A stretch of DNA of 64,000 nt from Ruegeria faecimaris (GTDB taxonomy: Bacteria > Pseudomonadota > Alphaproteobacteria > Rhodobacterales > Rhodobacteraceae), in the NCBI RefSeq assembly GCF_900182615.1, contig NZ_FXTE01000004.1, forward strand, positions 124,001 to 188,000. Reading direction: 5' to 3'. The notes beneath the pieces are model-generated. The model saw only the letters and a program-made list of their open reading frames with translations. It was not told the origin of the DNA and searched no databases. The position numbers were made by a program, and so were the translations under genes. This document shows positions 34,367-43,193 of this stretch, piece by piece. Within the stretch, counting starts at the first letter, position 1. The number at the start of each line of letters is the position of its first letter.

Positions 34367-34456
34367 CGCGACGTTGGGCTTGCCCTGCTGCCCGCAATAC
34401 GGGAAACTGCCCGACGGGCGCGCAAGCTGGGCCAGGGTTCGGACTGAATACCACGA

Positions 34457-36235
34457 ATGCAATTTCTTCAACTGACAGAAACGGGCAGCGCGATCGTGGC
34501 GCTATTGGTTGTCGCAGGCATGTTTGTCATGTTCCTGCGCGAGGCTTACCCGACCGAGGTTGTCGCCATCGCGGGTGTTGCCCTGATGCTGGTGACCGGT
34601 ATCCTGCCCTATCAAAGCGCGTTGGCAGTTCTGTCCAATCCTGCGCCATGGACGATTGCGGCGATGTTCATCGTCATGGGGGCTCTGGTCAGAACCGGGG
34701 CATTGGATTCCTTTACCGCAACTGCGCAGAAACAGGCACAGGTTAACCCGCGTATCGCGATTGCCATGCTAATGGGGTTTGTGGTTCTGGCCTCGGCGGT
34801 GGTGTCAAACACACCCGTGGTCGTCGTGATGATCCCGGTTTTTGTACAGATTGCCCGCACGTTGAACGTGCCGGCCTCGAAATTGCTGATCCCGCTCAGC
34901 TATGCTGCCATCATGGGGGGGACGCTGACACTAATCGGCACCTCGACCAACCTGCTTGTGGATGGTGTCGCGCGATCTCAGGGTCTGGCTGCATTCACGA
35001 TTTTCGAAGTCACGCCCTTGGGCATCGCAGTGGTGATCTACGGCATGATCTATCTGCGCTTTGTTGCGCCGCGTCTGCTGCCGGAACGCGACAGCATGGC
35101 CTCGCTTCTCAGTGATCGCTCTAAGATGAAGTTCTTCACCGAGGCCGTCATCCCGCCCGACAGCAACCTGGTCGGGCGCGAGGTGACAGGGGTGCAACTG
35201 TTCAAACGCCCCGGCGTCCGTCTGATCGACGTGGTCAGAGGGGACGAGTCGCTGCGGCGCAACCTCAAGGGTGTGACGCTCGAGGTTGGGGACCGCGTGG
35301 TTCTGCGAACCGAGATGACCGAGTTGCTGAGCCTGCAAAGCAACAAAGAGTTAAAGCGTGTTGATCAGGTTTCTGCGGTCGAGACCAAAACGGTCGAAGT
35401 GCTGATCACACCGGGGTGCCGTATGGTTGGGCGAACGCTGGGCGTGATGCGCCTGCGCCGCCGCTATGGTGTCTACGTTCTGGCGGTACATCGGCGGAAC
35501 CAGAATATCGGTCGTCAACTAGACGACCTCGTGGTGCGGGTCGGGGATACTCTGCTGTTGGAGGGATCACCTGCCGATATCCAGAAGCTTGCCGCTGATA
35601 TGGATATGGTCGACGTGACACAGCCCTCGGCGCGTGCGTTCCGCCGCAATCACGCTCCGGTGGCGATTGGCGCGCTTATCGGGATCGTCGTATTGGCTGC
35701 TTTAGGTGTGGCGCCAATTCTGCTGCTGTCCATTCTTGCGGTCGCTCTGGTTCTGGTCACCCGCTGCATAGACGCGGATGAGGCGTTTTCCTTTATCGAA
35801 GGGCGACTTCTGGCATTGATATTCTCGATGCTGGCCATCGGGGCCGCGCTTGATAAGTCCGGGGCGGTTTCCCTGATCGTCGATGCAATTGCGCCCGGGC
35901 TCAGCACGCTGCCTCCGTTCCTGATCGTTTGGGCCATCTATGTTTTGACCTCGGTGCTTACCGAACTCGTCTCCAACAACGCCGTTGCGGTAGTGGTCAC
36001 GCCGATCGCAATCGGGTTGGCGCAGGCCGTCGGCGTAGACCCAAGGCCGCTGGTAGTTGCGGTGATGTTGGCGGCATCTGCATCCTTTGCGACACCAATC
36101 GGATATCAGACCAACATGATGGTCTATGGTCCGGGGGGATATCGGTTTGTCGATTTCATGAAGGTTGGCATCCCCTTGAACCTGACAGTAGGGCTGCTTG
36201 CTTCGTTGCTTATTCCGATCATCTGGCCGTTGTAA
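34457..36235 (+). CDS. SLC13/DASS-type transporter with two RCK_C (TrkA-C) domains
   Basis: A 592-residue membrane protein: two hydrophobic halves (about 12 helices) flank a soluble insert with two RCK_C domains (VTGVQLFKRPGVRLIDVVRG and MVGRTLGVMRLRRRYGVYVL). The transport signatures are SNTPVVVVMIPVFVQIA and LTLIGTSTNLLVDG in the first half and SNNAVAVVVTPIAIGLAQ and FATPIGYQTNMMVYGPGGY in the second, as in SLC13 anion carriers such as sulfate or dicarboxylate transporters. The RCK_C insert suggests nucleotide or ion gating. Sulfate is a family possibility. A second member lies at 40,434. Confidence 0.9.
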   Translation: MQFLQLTETGSAIVALLVVAGMFVMFLREAYPTEVVAIAGVALMLVTGILPYQSALAVLSNPAPWTIAAMFIVMGALVRTGALDSFTATAQKQAQVNPRIAIAMLMGFVVLASAVVSNTPVVVVMIPVFVQIARTLNVPASKLLIPLSYAAIMGGTLTLIGTSTNLLVDGVARSQGLAAFTIFEVTPLGIAVVIYGMIYLRFVAPRLLPERDSMASLLSDRSKMKFFTEAVIPPDSNLVGREVTGVQLFKRPGVRLIDVVRGDESLRRNLKGVTLEVGDRVVLRTEMTELLSLQSNKELKRVDQVSAVETKTVEVLITPGCRMVGRTLGVMRLRRRYGVYVLAVHRRNQNIGRQLDDLVVRVGDTLLLEGSPADIQKLAADMDMVDVTQPSARAFRRNHAPVAIGALIGIVVLAALGVAPILLLSILAVALVLVTRCIDADEAFSFIEGRLLALIFSMLAIGAALDKSGAVSLIVDAIAPGLSTLPPFLIVWAIYVLTSVLTELVSNNAVAVVVTPIAIGLAQAVGVDPRPLVVAVMLAASASFATPIGYQTNMMVYGPGGYRFVDFMKVGIPLNLTVGLLASLLIPIIWPL

Positions 36236-36236
36236 C

Positions 36237-36260
36237 ACCGGCGCGAACCCGCCGGTTTTG
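36237..36260 (+). terminator. Candidate terminator after the first SLC13 gene
   Basis: ACCGGCG-CGAACC-CGCCGGT, a 7-bp stem, followed by TTT. The T run is short, so strength is uncertain. Confidence 0.5.
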
Positions 36261-36331
36261 CGCTGACGGTCTTGTAAAGGCTGATCCAGACACAATCTTT
36301 TCCTCTAGAACTTGGACGAAAGGACGGGATT

Positions 36332-37078
36332 ATGCCTTTTCCAAAATTTGGTCAGTTGATCGTAATGGGTGCGATTATGGTGGCGCTGATTGGCAGCGAT
36401 GTATCGGCTGGTTCGGTGACCGGTACCGCCTCCTACCGCGAACGGATTGCCGTGCCTGAAGACGCGACGCTTTATATCGAGCTGCAGGATATATCGCTTG
36501 CGGATGCGCCAGCGGTAACGCTGGCTGCGCAGCGCTACGTGCTGAGCGGGGTGCCTGCCGAGTTTGAATTGACCTATGATGATGCTCTGATCCGTGACGG
36601 GATGACCTATGCGGTGCGGGGGGCAATATATCGTGGGTCACAACTGCTGTTTACGACCGACACTGTGTATCCGGTCCTGACCAATGGTGCGCCGGATACG
36701 GCCGACCTTTTGTTGGTCAAGACGGGCGGCCCCACGTCGGCGGGGCTGGAAAACACAAGCTGGACGGCGATTGGTGTGGATGGGGCCGTGCTGAACAGCG
36801 AACGCGCACCGCAACTTGATTTTGCGCAAGGCGGTGCCTTTAGCGGCTCAGGCGGTTGCAACCGTTTCACAGGGCAGGCCGAAATTTCCGGAAATTCGCT
36901 TACGTTTCCAGACAATATTGCGGCCACTTTGATGGCCTGCCCGCCCGAGATGGAGCAGGTCGAGGATCAGTTCTTTGCCGCCCTGCAAAACGTGGTGTCC
37001 TATGCGGTGGCGGGCGATAGCCTTGCGCTGCTGGACAGCGCAGGCGACCCAGTTCTGAAATTCATACGCACGCAGTAA
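36332..37078 (+). CDS. YbaY-type and META (HslJ-like) domain fusion protein, exported
   Basis: A 248-residue protein with an N-terminal signal (LIVMGAIMVALIGSDVSAGS). Residues 30-125 match the YbaY/type III secretion-pilotin-like lipoprotein domain (ASYRERIAVPEDATLYIELQ, YAVRGAIYRGSQLLFTTDT). Residues 135-248 are a META domain (ENTSWTAIGVDGAVL, GCNRFTGQAEISGNSLTF, TLMACPPEMEQVEDQFFAAL), as in HslJ. Both domains occur separately in enteric outer-envelope lipoproteins; this fusion is typical of some alphaproteobacteria. No lipobox Cys is present, so it would be periplasmic. Function unknown, perhaps stress-related. Confidence 0.82.
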   Translation: MPFPKFGQLIVMGAIMVALIGSDVSAGSVTGTASYRERIAVPEDATLYIELQDISLADAPAVTLAAQRYVLSGVPAEFELTYDDALIRDGMTYAVRGAIYRGSQLLFTTDTVYPVLTNGAPDTADLLLVKTGGPTSAGLENTSWTAIGVDGAVLNSERAPQLDFAQGGAFSGSGGCNRFTGQAEISGNSLTFPDNIAATLMACPPEMEQVEDQFFAALQNVVSYAVAGDSLALLDSAGDPVLKFIRTQ

Positions 37079-38740
37079 TCAGGCCACAGCGCGCGACCGT
37101 CCTGCGTTGCGCCCGGAAAAGATGCAGCCGCCCAGAAATGTGCCTTCCAGCGCGTTGTATCCGTGATAGCCGCCGCCGCCGAAACCGGCGACCTCTCCTG
37201 CGGCGAACAGCCCGGGAACGACCTGACCGTTTGGACCGATCATCTGACTGTCGAGGTTGGTCTGCAAACCGCCCAGCGTTTTGCGCGTCAGCATGTGAAG
37301 TTTGACCGCGATTAGCGGCCCATTGGCAGGATCAAGGAACTTGTGTGGTTTGGCGGTGCGGATCAACCTGTCACCCCGATAGTTGCGGGCCGTCAGAATA
37401 GCCGCCATCTGCGCGTCCTTGGTAAACGGGTTGTCGACCTGTGAGTCCCGCGCTTCGATCTGGGCGCGCAAATGCGCTTCATTGATCAGATCGCCACCCA
37501 GTTGGTTCATGCCGCTGACCAGTTCGGTCAGAGTGTTGGCAACGATGAAATCTTCCCCGTGTTGTTTGAAGGCCTCGACCGGCGCGGTGGCTTGCGATCC
37601 TGACAAAATGCGCTGACGGATAACCTCTTTCCAGCTGCCCGAGGTGAAATCCGGGTTCTGTTCCGACCCGGAGAGCGCAAATTCTTTTTTGATGACTTTC
37701 TGCGTCAGTACAAACCAGCTGTATTCATAACCGGTCTTCAGGATCTCTTTCAGCGTGCCCAACGTGTCGAACCCCGGCAAACAAGGGGGCAACAGACGAT
37801 TGCCGCGCGCGTCAAACCACATAGAGCTTGGGCCGGGCAGGATACGAATTCCGTGCGATGGCCAGATCGGGTTCCAGTTTTTGACGCCCTCGGTGTAATG
37901 CCACATCCGGTCGCCGTTGATCACATGCCCACCGGCCTTTTCGCTGATAGGGATCATCCGACCGTCAACGTGGAACGGCACGCCCGCGATCATGTCTTTG
38001 GGTGGTTCGCCCAGGCGGTCGCGCGGCCAGTTCTTGCGCACCATTTCGAAATTGCCACCAATACCGCCCGAACTGACGATGACCGAAGGAGCATAGACCT
38101 CGAATTCCCCGACCTCTTCCCGGTTGGTCTTGGCGCCATGCGCGGCTGCGTCCTCAGCCAAGACCTCTCCCGAGACGCCTTTGGCACAGCCGTTTTGCAT
38201 AATGATATGGCTGACTTGGTGGCGGAACTTCAGCTGGATCAGGCCTGTGCTGACATGTTCGCGCACGCGACGGATGAAATGTTCCAGAACACCAGGGCCG
38301 GTGCCCCATGTGATGTGGAACCGAGGTACCGAATTGCCATGTCCATCGGCATAAGAACCGCCACGTTCGGCCCATCCAACCACAGGAAACCATCGCAGCC
38401 CCATATCGTGCAGCCAGGGCCGCATTTCACCGGCGGCGAATTCGACATAAGCCTCGGCCCATTTGCGGGGCCAAGCGTCTTCTTCGCGGTCAAACTGCGC
38501 GCTGCCCTGCCAGTCACGCAAGGCCAGTTCGTGGCTGTCCCTGATGCCCATCCGGCGCTGTTCCGGCGTGTCGACCATGAACAATCCACCGAGGCTCCAG
38601 AACGCCTGACCGCCGAGGAAATGACCGGGTTCCTGATCCAGTATGATCACCTTTTTTCCGCGGTCGCCTAGCTCGGCCGCGGCCGCAAGCCCAGCCAGCC
38701 CAGCCCCAACGACAATGGCATCTGCGGTGTTATTGGACAT
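37079..38740 (-). CDS. FAD-binding dehydrogenase, 3-ketosteroid-dehydrogenase/fumarate-reductase-like
   Basis: Flavoprotein of 553 residues in the succinate dehydrogenase/KstD superfamily. The N-terminal dinucleotide motif DAIVVGAGLAGLAAAAELGD and the C-terminal GLFAAGEVAGFGGGGYHGYN (second FAD-binding block) are clear. GGIGGNFEMVRKNWPRDR and VINGDRMWHYTEGVKN are typical of the subgroup annotated FAD-binding dehydrogenase, related to KstD. I start at the ATG at 38740 (GAGAGGAAAAAAC upstream); the longer frame runs antisense-like through the symporter gene in another frame. It begins 11 bp after the SBF symporter, so they form an operon. Substrate unknown; a steroid-like compound is suggested by both families. 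Confidence 0.87.
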   Translation of the reverse strand: MSNNTADAIVVGAGLAGLAAAAELGDRGKKVIILDQEPGHFLGGQAFWSLGGLFMVDTPEQRRMGIRDSHELALRDWQGSAQFDREEDAWPRKWAEAYVEFAAGEMRPWLHDMGLRWFPVVGWAERGGSYADGHGNSVPRFHITWGTGPGVLEHFIRRVREHVSTGLIQLKFRHQVSHIIMQNGCAKGVSGEVLAEDAAAHGAKTNREEVGEFEVYAPSVIVSSGGIGGNFEMVRKNWPRDRLGEPPKDMIAGVPFHVDGRMIPISEKAGGHVINGDRMWHYTEGVKNWNPIWPSHGIRILPGPSSMWFDARGNRLLPPCLPGFDTLGTLKEILKTGYEYSWFVLTQKVIKKEFALSGSEQNPDFTSGSWKEVIRQRILSGSQATAPVEAFKQHGEDFIVANTLTELVSGMNQLGGDLINEAHLRAQIEARDSQVDNPFTKDAQMAAILTARNYRGDRLIRTAKPHKFLDPANGPLIAVKLHMLTRKTLGGLQTNLDSQMIGPNGQVVPGLFAAGEVAGFGGGGYHGYNALEGTFLGGCIFSGRNAGRSRAVA

Positions 38741-38751
38741 GTTTTTTCCTC

Positions 38752-39609
38752 TCAGCTGCGGCGCAGCCAGGCGATAAATGGCAGGGCGACGACATACATC
38801 AAGATACCATAGACGGCCGATGGCAGAGCAAGAGGGCTTAGCCCGTTTTCCGTGCTGGTAATCAGCGCTGCCAATGTGATGCCAAGAGTCGAGTTTTGGA
38901 TGCCAGTTTCGATCGAGATCGTCTTGCTCTCGTTCCATGACAGGTTCACGGCGCGGGCCAGTCCCAGCCCGATCAGCAGCAGCGCAATGTTCAGGGTGAT
39001 CAACGCCGACCCCATCAGCCCCAAATTTTCGACGAACATTTCCCAGTTCCCGGCCAGCGCGGCGAGAACGATCAGGACGAAAAGAATCGAAGCCAGTTTG
39101 GACAGATGGGCATCGACCCGTTCTGCGAATCCTTTTGCGAAATGCCGTATACTGACGCCGATGGCAACGGGCAGGGTGGTGATCAGGAACATCGCTATGG
39201 CCAGCCCGGTGATCGAAACCTCGGGTGCGTCCTCGCCCATGAAGTGATTGATCGACCATGCGGCCAATACGGGTACCGTCACCATCGACAGCAAGCTGAT
39301 GATGGCTGTCAGGCTGACGGAAAGAGCGACATCACCCTTGGCCAGTTTAGTCAGGATATTGCTGGTAACACCGCCGGGGCAAAAGCTGAGGAGCATAACA
39401 CCGACTGCTATTTCCGGTGGCAGTGCAAAGAGTTTGACCGTCGTAAATGCCGCAATGGGAAGCAAGATCACCTGGCAGAACGCCCCTATCGCAAAAGGGT
39501 ATCGTCTGCTGACAACCCGGCGGAAATCGGCGATCTCAAGCCCGACACCCAAGGACAGCATGATTATGGCCAACGATAGTGGCAGGCCGACATTAATAAG
39601 CAGATCCAA
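38752..39609 (-). CDS. Bile acid:sodium symporter family (SBF) protein
   Basis: A 285-residue membrane protein of nine to ten helices in the BART/ASBT family. The signatures are LLSFCPGGVTSNILTKLAKG (crossover helix with the sodium site) and SIETGIQNSTLGITLAALIT in the second half, with the NQ-type ETGIQN that ligates sodium. Family members import bile acids, steroid sulfates, pantoate or keto acids with Na+. It is the first gene of a two-gene unit with the KstD-like flavoprotein. Confidence 0.9.
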   Translation of the reverse strand: MDLLINVGLPLSLAIIMLSLGVGLEIADFRRVVSRRYPFAIGAFCQVILLPIAAFTTVKLFALPPEIAVGVMLLSFCPGGVTSNILTKLAKGDVALSVSLTAIISLLSMVTVPVLAAWSINHFMGEDAPEVSITGLAIAMFLITTLPVAIGVSIRHFAKGFAERVDAHLSKLASILFVLIVLAALAGNWEMFVENLGLMGSALITLNIALLLIGLGLARAVNLSWNESKTISIETGIQNSTLGITLAALITSTENGLSPLALPSAVYGILMYVVALPFIAWLRRS

Positions 39610-39681
39610 CTACAACTCCTCCCAAAGCCGTTCGGACCAGCGTAAGCGAGGGTCAAAGCCGCAGGCAACCGCGCCGTAGGG

Positions 39682-40416
39682 TCAGCCGTAGCGTTGGGCG
39701 AACCTGCGCAGGATTTCACCGGGCAGAGTGACATTGGCGGCGTGGCAAATGTCGATCAGACGCTGCGCATCTTCGGGCGGGAAATAGCCGTGGTGTTTGT
39801 AGATGGTGATACGTTCTTCAAAGTCGCGGGCATCAGCCTCGGGGTGGAACTGTGTGGCATAGACATTCTGGCCCCAGCGGATCATCTGGAACGGGCAAGG
39901 GTCCGAGGCAAGCAGATGCACGCACCCTTCTGGCAGGGATTGCACAGCCTCTTTATGGCCCACAAAAGCATCAAAACTCTGACCCAGCCCCGAGATCAGT
40001 GGATCGGTCGCACCGTCCTCTGTCACGTGGCAGGTTGAGGGGCCGACGGGCTCTCCGAACTGGTCTTTACTGACATCGCCACCCAGATGCGCGGTAAGAA
40101 TACCCAGCCCATAGCAGCACCCCATGAACGGATGATCGCGCGCGGTGATCTGCGGCATCAGGCCCATGATGGCGGCTTCGGTGCGGGCATCCGTCGGCGA
40201 TTTTGTCGCCGGATCGTCGCTGACACAGCCGGGGCCGCCGCCGACGATCACTCCAGCATAGTCGGTCACGTCCAAGCCGTCGGGCATGTCTTCACAATCC
40301 AACCGGATGCGATGGGTCTGTTCAGAACTCAGGCCGGTCTTGTCCAAAATCGAGGCAAATTCGGCATCGGACGCATCGGTTTCCGGGCGTAACTGCAGGA
40401 TCAGAAATTGTTTCAT
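39682..40416 (-). CDS. Class I glutamine-amidotransferase-like protein
   Basis: A 244-residue protein of the GATase1-like group, related to GMP-synthase-like glutaminases. The nucleophile elbow is GCCYG (Cys101). QFHPEAD gives the His and Glu of the triad. MKQFLILQLRPETDASDAEF is a typical N-terminus. I take the ATG at 40416; a GTG at 40437 would overlap the transporter stop (GTGA) and is an alternative. A synthetase domain is absent, so it might hydrolyse gamma-glutamyl compounds (as in PuuD) or act as a regulator. Partner unknown. It is downstream of an SLC13 gene on the same strand. Confidence 0.85.
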   Translation of the reverse strand: MKQFLILQLRPETDASDAEFASILDKTGLSSEQTHRIRLDCEDMPDGLDVTDYAGVIVGGGPGCVSDDPATKSPTDARTEAAIMGLMPQITARDHPFMGCCYGLGILTAHLGGDVSKDQFGEPVGPSTCHVTEDGATDPLISGLGQSFDAFVGHKEAVQSLPEGCVHLLASDPCPFQMIRWGQNVYATQFHPEADARDFEERITIYKHHGYFPPEDAQRLIDICHAANVTLPGEILRRFAQRYG

Positions 40417-40433
40417 GGAACGGCTCTTACCCG

Positions 40434-42206
40434 TCACAGCGGCCAGAACACAAGGATGGCGGGTATCGAAACCGCAATGATCAGGATTTCCAGCGGCAGG
40501 CCCATGCGCCAGTAGTCTCCGAACCGATAGCCACCCGGACCCAGAACTAGCGTGTTGTTCTTATGCCCGATAGGCGTCAGGAACGCAGCCGAGGCTGCAA
40601 CGGCGACCGTCATCAGAAACGGGTCGGGGGAAACCTCAAGCGTGCGGGCCATCTGAATGCCGACCGGGGCCGCCACAATCGCCGTGGCGGTGTTGTTCAA
40701 CACGTCCGACAGGGTCATGGTGACCACCATCAGAACGGTCAGAATAGCCCATGCAGGCAGGCCGTTAGTTAACTGGATCAGCGCATTGGCGATCAGTTCG
40801 GTGCCGCCCGAGGTTTCCAGTGCGCTGCCCAGGGGGATCATCGAGCCCAGCAAAACGACCACCGGCCATTCGATGTGAGTATAGAGATCTGCGATTGGCA
40901 TGATCTTGGTCAGCACATAGGCAACCACAACCAGCCCCAATGCGACCGGCAGGTAGATCAGCCCAACACTGGCTGCCAGTACCGCGGTGGCAAACAGGCC
41001 AATCGCAAGCCAGGCCTTTTCATTGGCGGTGACGTTCAGACCGCGTTGGGCCAGCGGTAGGCATCCCAGCCATTCGGTCACATCGGCGCTGCGATCACGC
41101 GGGCACAGCAACAACAGGATGTCGCCAGCCTCAACCTCGGTTTTGCGAACCTGTTCGGTGATGCTGCGGCCCTGGCGCGAAATGCCCATCAAAACGGTGC
41201 TCTGCCGCCATGCCAATCCCAACCCCTGCGCAGTACGCCCGGTGATGCGGGCGTTTTCGGTCACGACAACCTCGACGACTTCCAGCCCGTCGCCTTCAGC
41301 GGTCAGAAGCTCCTGTCGACGTGTGTCCGAAAAATCCAGCTTCAGCGCCGCGCGGAATTCATCCAGCGCCTCGGGGCGGGCCTCAAGCACCAGCGCGTCA
41401 CCCTGATTCAGTGTTGCATGGGCCGACCGGCCATAGCGGCGCTTGCCGTCGCGGATCAGGCCGATGATGGCGACGTCAGATTTCTCGGCATCTTCATAAA
41501 GCTCGCTGACCCGTTTGCCGATCAACGGCGATTCCGGTGGGACGGTTAGTTCTGCGATATATTCGGCCAGCGCCTCAGAGGTTTCGGTTTGCGGTCCCCG
41601 GTTCGGGATCAATCGCCAGCCCACCAGTGAGACAAAAGCAAGCCCGGCAATCGCAGCAATGCCACCCACAGGGGCGAAATCGAACATACGAAAGGGCTCG
41701 CCCAGAGTTTCTGCGCGGATTGAGGCGATGATGATGTTCGGTGGCGTGCCAATCAGGGTCGCCATCCCACCCAGAATTGTTGCAAAGCTGAGCGGCATTA
41801 GGGTCAGGCCGACGGCTCGTCCGGCTTTTCGTGCGGTCTGAATGTCGACCGGCATCAACAGGGCCAAGGCAGCGACGTTATTCATGAAGGCGGACAGAAC
41901 CGCCCCGATACCGCCCATCAAGGCGATATGGGCCCCAAGGCCGCGTGACGCGTCAACCAGTGATCGCGTGATCAAGAATACCGCACCGGACCGGACCAGC
42001 CCGGCCGAAACGACCAGAACCAGCGCGACGATGATGGTTGCCGAGTGACCAAAACCGGCAAAAGCGTCATCGACGGGTACTACCCCCAACACCACTCCGA
42101 TCAGAAGCGCGGAAAACGCAACAAGATCATAGCGAAACCGCCCCCAAAGCAGCATTCCGAATACAGTGGCAAAGAGAGCGAAAAGTATGATCTGATCTGT
42201 CGTCAT
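40434..42206 (-). CDS. SLC13/DASS-type transporter with RCK_C domains (second copy)
   Basis: A 590-residue protein of the same layout as the one at 34,457: twelve helices with two RCK_C domains between the halves (PLIGKRVSELYEDAEKSDVA and ITGRTAQGLGLAWRQSTVLM). Transport motifs are MNNVAALALLMPVDIQTA and ATLIGTPPNIIIASIRAE in the first half and NNTATAIVAAPVGIQMAR and FLTPIGHKNNTLVLGPGGY in the second. The TPPNI/HKNNT pairs differ from the STNLL/YQTNM pairs of the other copy, so the two probably have different specificities. The amidotransferase-like gene is directly downstream. Confidence 0.9.
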   Translation of the reverse strand: MTTDQIILFALFATVFGMLLWGRFRYDLVAFSALLIGVVLGVVPVDDAFAGFGHSATIIVALVLVVSAGLVRSGAVFLITRSLVDASRGLGAHIALMGGIGAVLSAFMNNVAALALLMPVDIQTARKAGRAVGLTLMPLSFATILGGMATLIGTPPNIIIASIRAETLGEPFRMFDFAPVGGIAAIAGLAFVSLVGWRLIPNRGPQTETSEALAEYIAELTVPPESPLIGKRVSELYEDAEKSDVAIIGLIRDGKRRYGRSAHATLNQGDALVLEARPEALDEFRAALKLDFSDTRRQELLTAEGDGLEVVEVVVTENARITGRTAQGLGLAWRQSTVLMGISRQGRSITEQVRKTEVEAGDILLLLCPRDRSADVTEWLGCLPLAQRGLNVTANEKAWLAIGLFATAVLAASVGLIYLPVALGLVVVAYVLTKIMPIADLYTHIEWPVVVLLGSMIPLGSALETSGGTELIANALIQLTNGLPAWAILTVLMVVTMTLSDVLNNTATAIVAAPVGIQMARTLEVSPDPFLMTVAVAASAAFLTPIGHKNNTLVLGPGGYRFGDYWRMGLPLEILIIAVSIPAILVFWPL

Positions 42207-42316
42207 ACCGCCAACATACTCGCAGAAGAAGCCGTCGCAAGCCGGTCTCTTGATCCCATGGCCCGCAAAAGTCTATATGGGCGCCAAATACGCAAACACT
42301 ATCACGAGGACGCACC

Positions 42317-43057
42317 ATGGCAGGCCACTCCAAATGGGCCAATATCCAGCACCGCAAGGGACGTCAGGACGCCGCGCGGTCCAAACTGTTTTCCAAGCTG
42401 TCAAAAGAGATCACCGTTGCCGCTAAGATGGGCGACCCCGATCCCGACAAGAACCCGCGTCTGCGTCTGGCGGTGAAAGAGGCCAAGTCAAACTCGGTCC
42501 CCAAAGACGTGATCGACCGGGCGATCAAGAAATCGCAGGCGGGCGATGGCGACGAATACGAAGAAATCCGGTATGAGGGCTATGGCCCCAACGGCGTGGC
42601 CGTCATCGTCGAGACGATGACCGACAACCGGAACCGGACCGCATCGACCGTGCGCTCGACCTTTTCCAAGAATGGCGGCAATCTTGGCGAGACCGGCTCC
42701 GTCGGCTTTATGTTCGAACGCAAGGGTGAAGTGGTCTATCCAGATACGGTTGGTGATGCCGACACCGTGTTCGAAGCGGCCATTGAGGCAGGCGCGGAAG
42801 ATGTTGAAAGCTCGGACGAAGGTCATATCATCTGGTGCGCCGACACCGATCTGAACGACGTCTCGAACGCGCTCGAGGCCGCGCTGGGTGAAACGGAATC
42901 CACCAAACTGGTTTGGAAGCCAAGTACCACGACCGAGCTGGGGCTTGAGGATATGCAAAAGCTGATGAAGTTGGTGGATGCGCTGGAAGATGATGATGAC
43001 GTTCAGCGTGTCACAACCAATTTCGAAGCCTCGGATGAGGTGATGGCGCAGCTTTGA
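42317..43057 (+). CDS. YebC/PmpR family protein
   Basis: A 246-residue member of the YebC family, described both as DNA-binding regulator and as a translation factor that helps ribosomes at proline stretches. [20 protein letters not shown] is the universal N-terminus; [20 protein letters not shown] and [11 protein letters not shown] follow. The C-terminus ([16 protein letters not shown]) is standard. In many bacteria it stands near ruvC; here it is alone, divergent from the SLC13 gene, and ends at a strong terminator. Confidence 0.96.
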   Translation: MAGHSKWANIQHRKGRQDAARSKLFSKLSKEITVAAKMGDPDPDKNPRLRLAVKEAKSNSVPKDVIDRAIKKSQAGDGDEYEEIRYEGYGPNGVAVIVETMTDNRNRTASTVRSTFSKNGGNLGETGSVGFMFERKGEVVYPDTVGDADTVFEAAIEAGAEDVESSDEGHIIWCADTDLNDVSNALEAALGETESTKLVWKPSTTTELGLEDMQKLMKLVDALEDDDDVQRVTTNFEASDEVMAQL

Positions 43058-43083
43058 TCTGCCCCGCATCTTGAGATTTGGAA

Positions 43084-43108
43084 ACCCGGCCGTCAGGCCG
43101 GGTTTTTT
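43084..43108 (+). terminator. Rho-independent terminator after yebC
   Basis: ACCCGGCC-GTCA-GGCCGGGT, an 8-bp GC-rich stem, followed by TTTTT. Confidence 0.9.
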
Positions 43109-43193
43109 GTTGGTTGGAGGATAGGGCTATTGGCCGATCAGGTTCGAACCCATAGGCTGGGTCGAATAGCTGAAGCAGCGAGTCAAAGAGCAG

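Noticed and set aside
38741-39259. Upstream extension of the KstD-like flavoprotein frame
   Set aside because: The 172 extra codons lie inside the symporter gene in another frame. The ATG at 38740 has a good ribosome site and is followed at once by the FAD motif.
43150-43175. GGTTCGAACCC, resembling a tRNA T-arm
   Set aside because: The flanking bases do not form the T stem on either strand, and no acceptor, D or anticodon arms are found.
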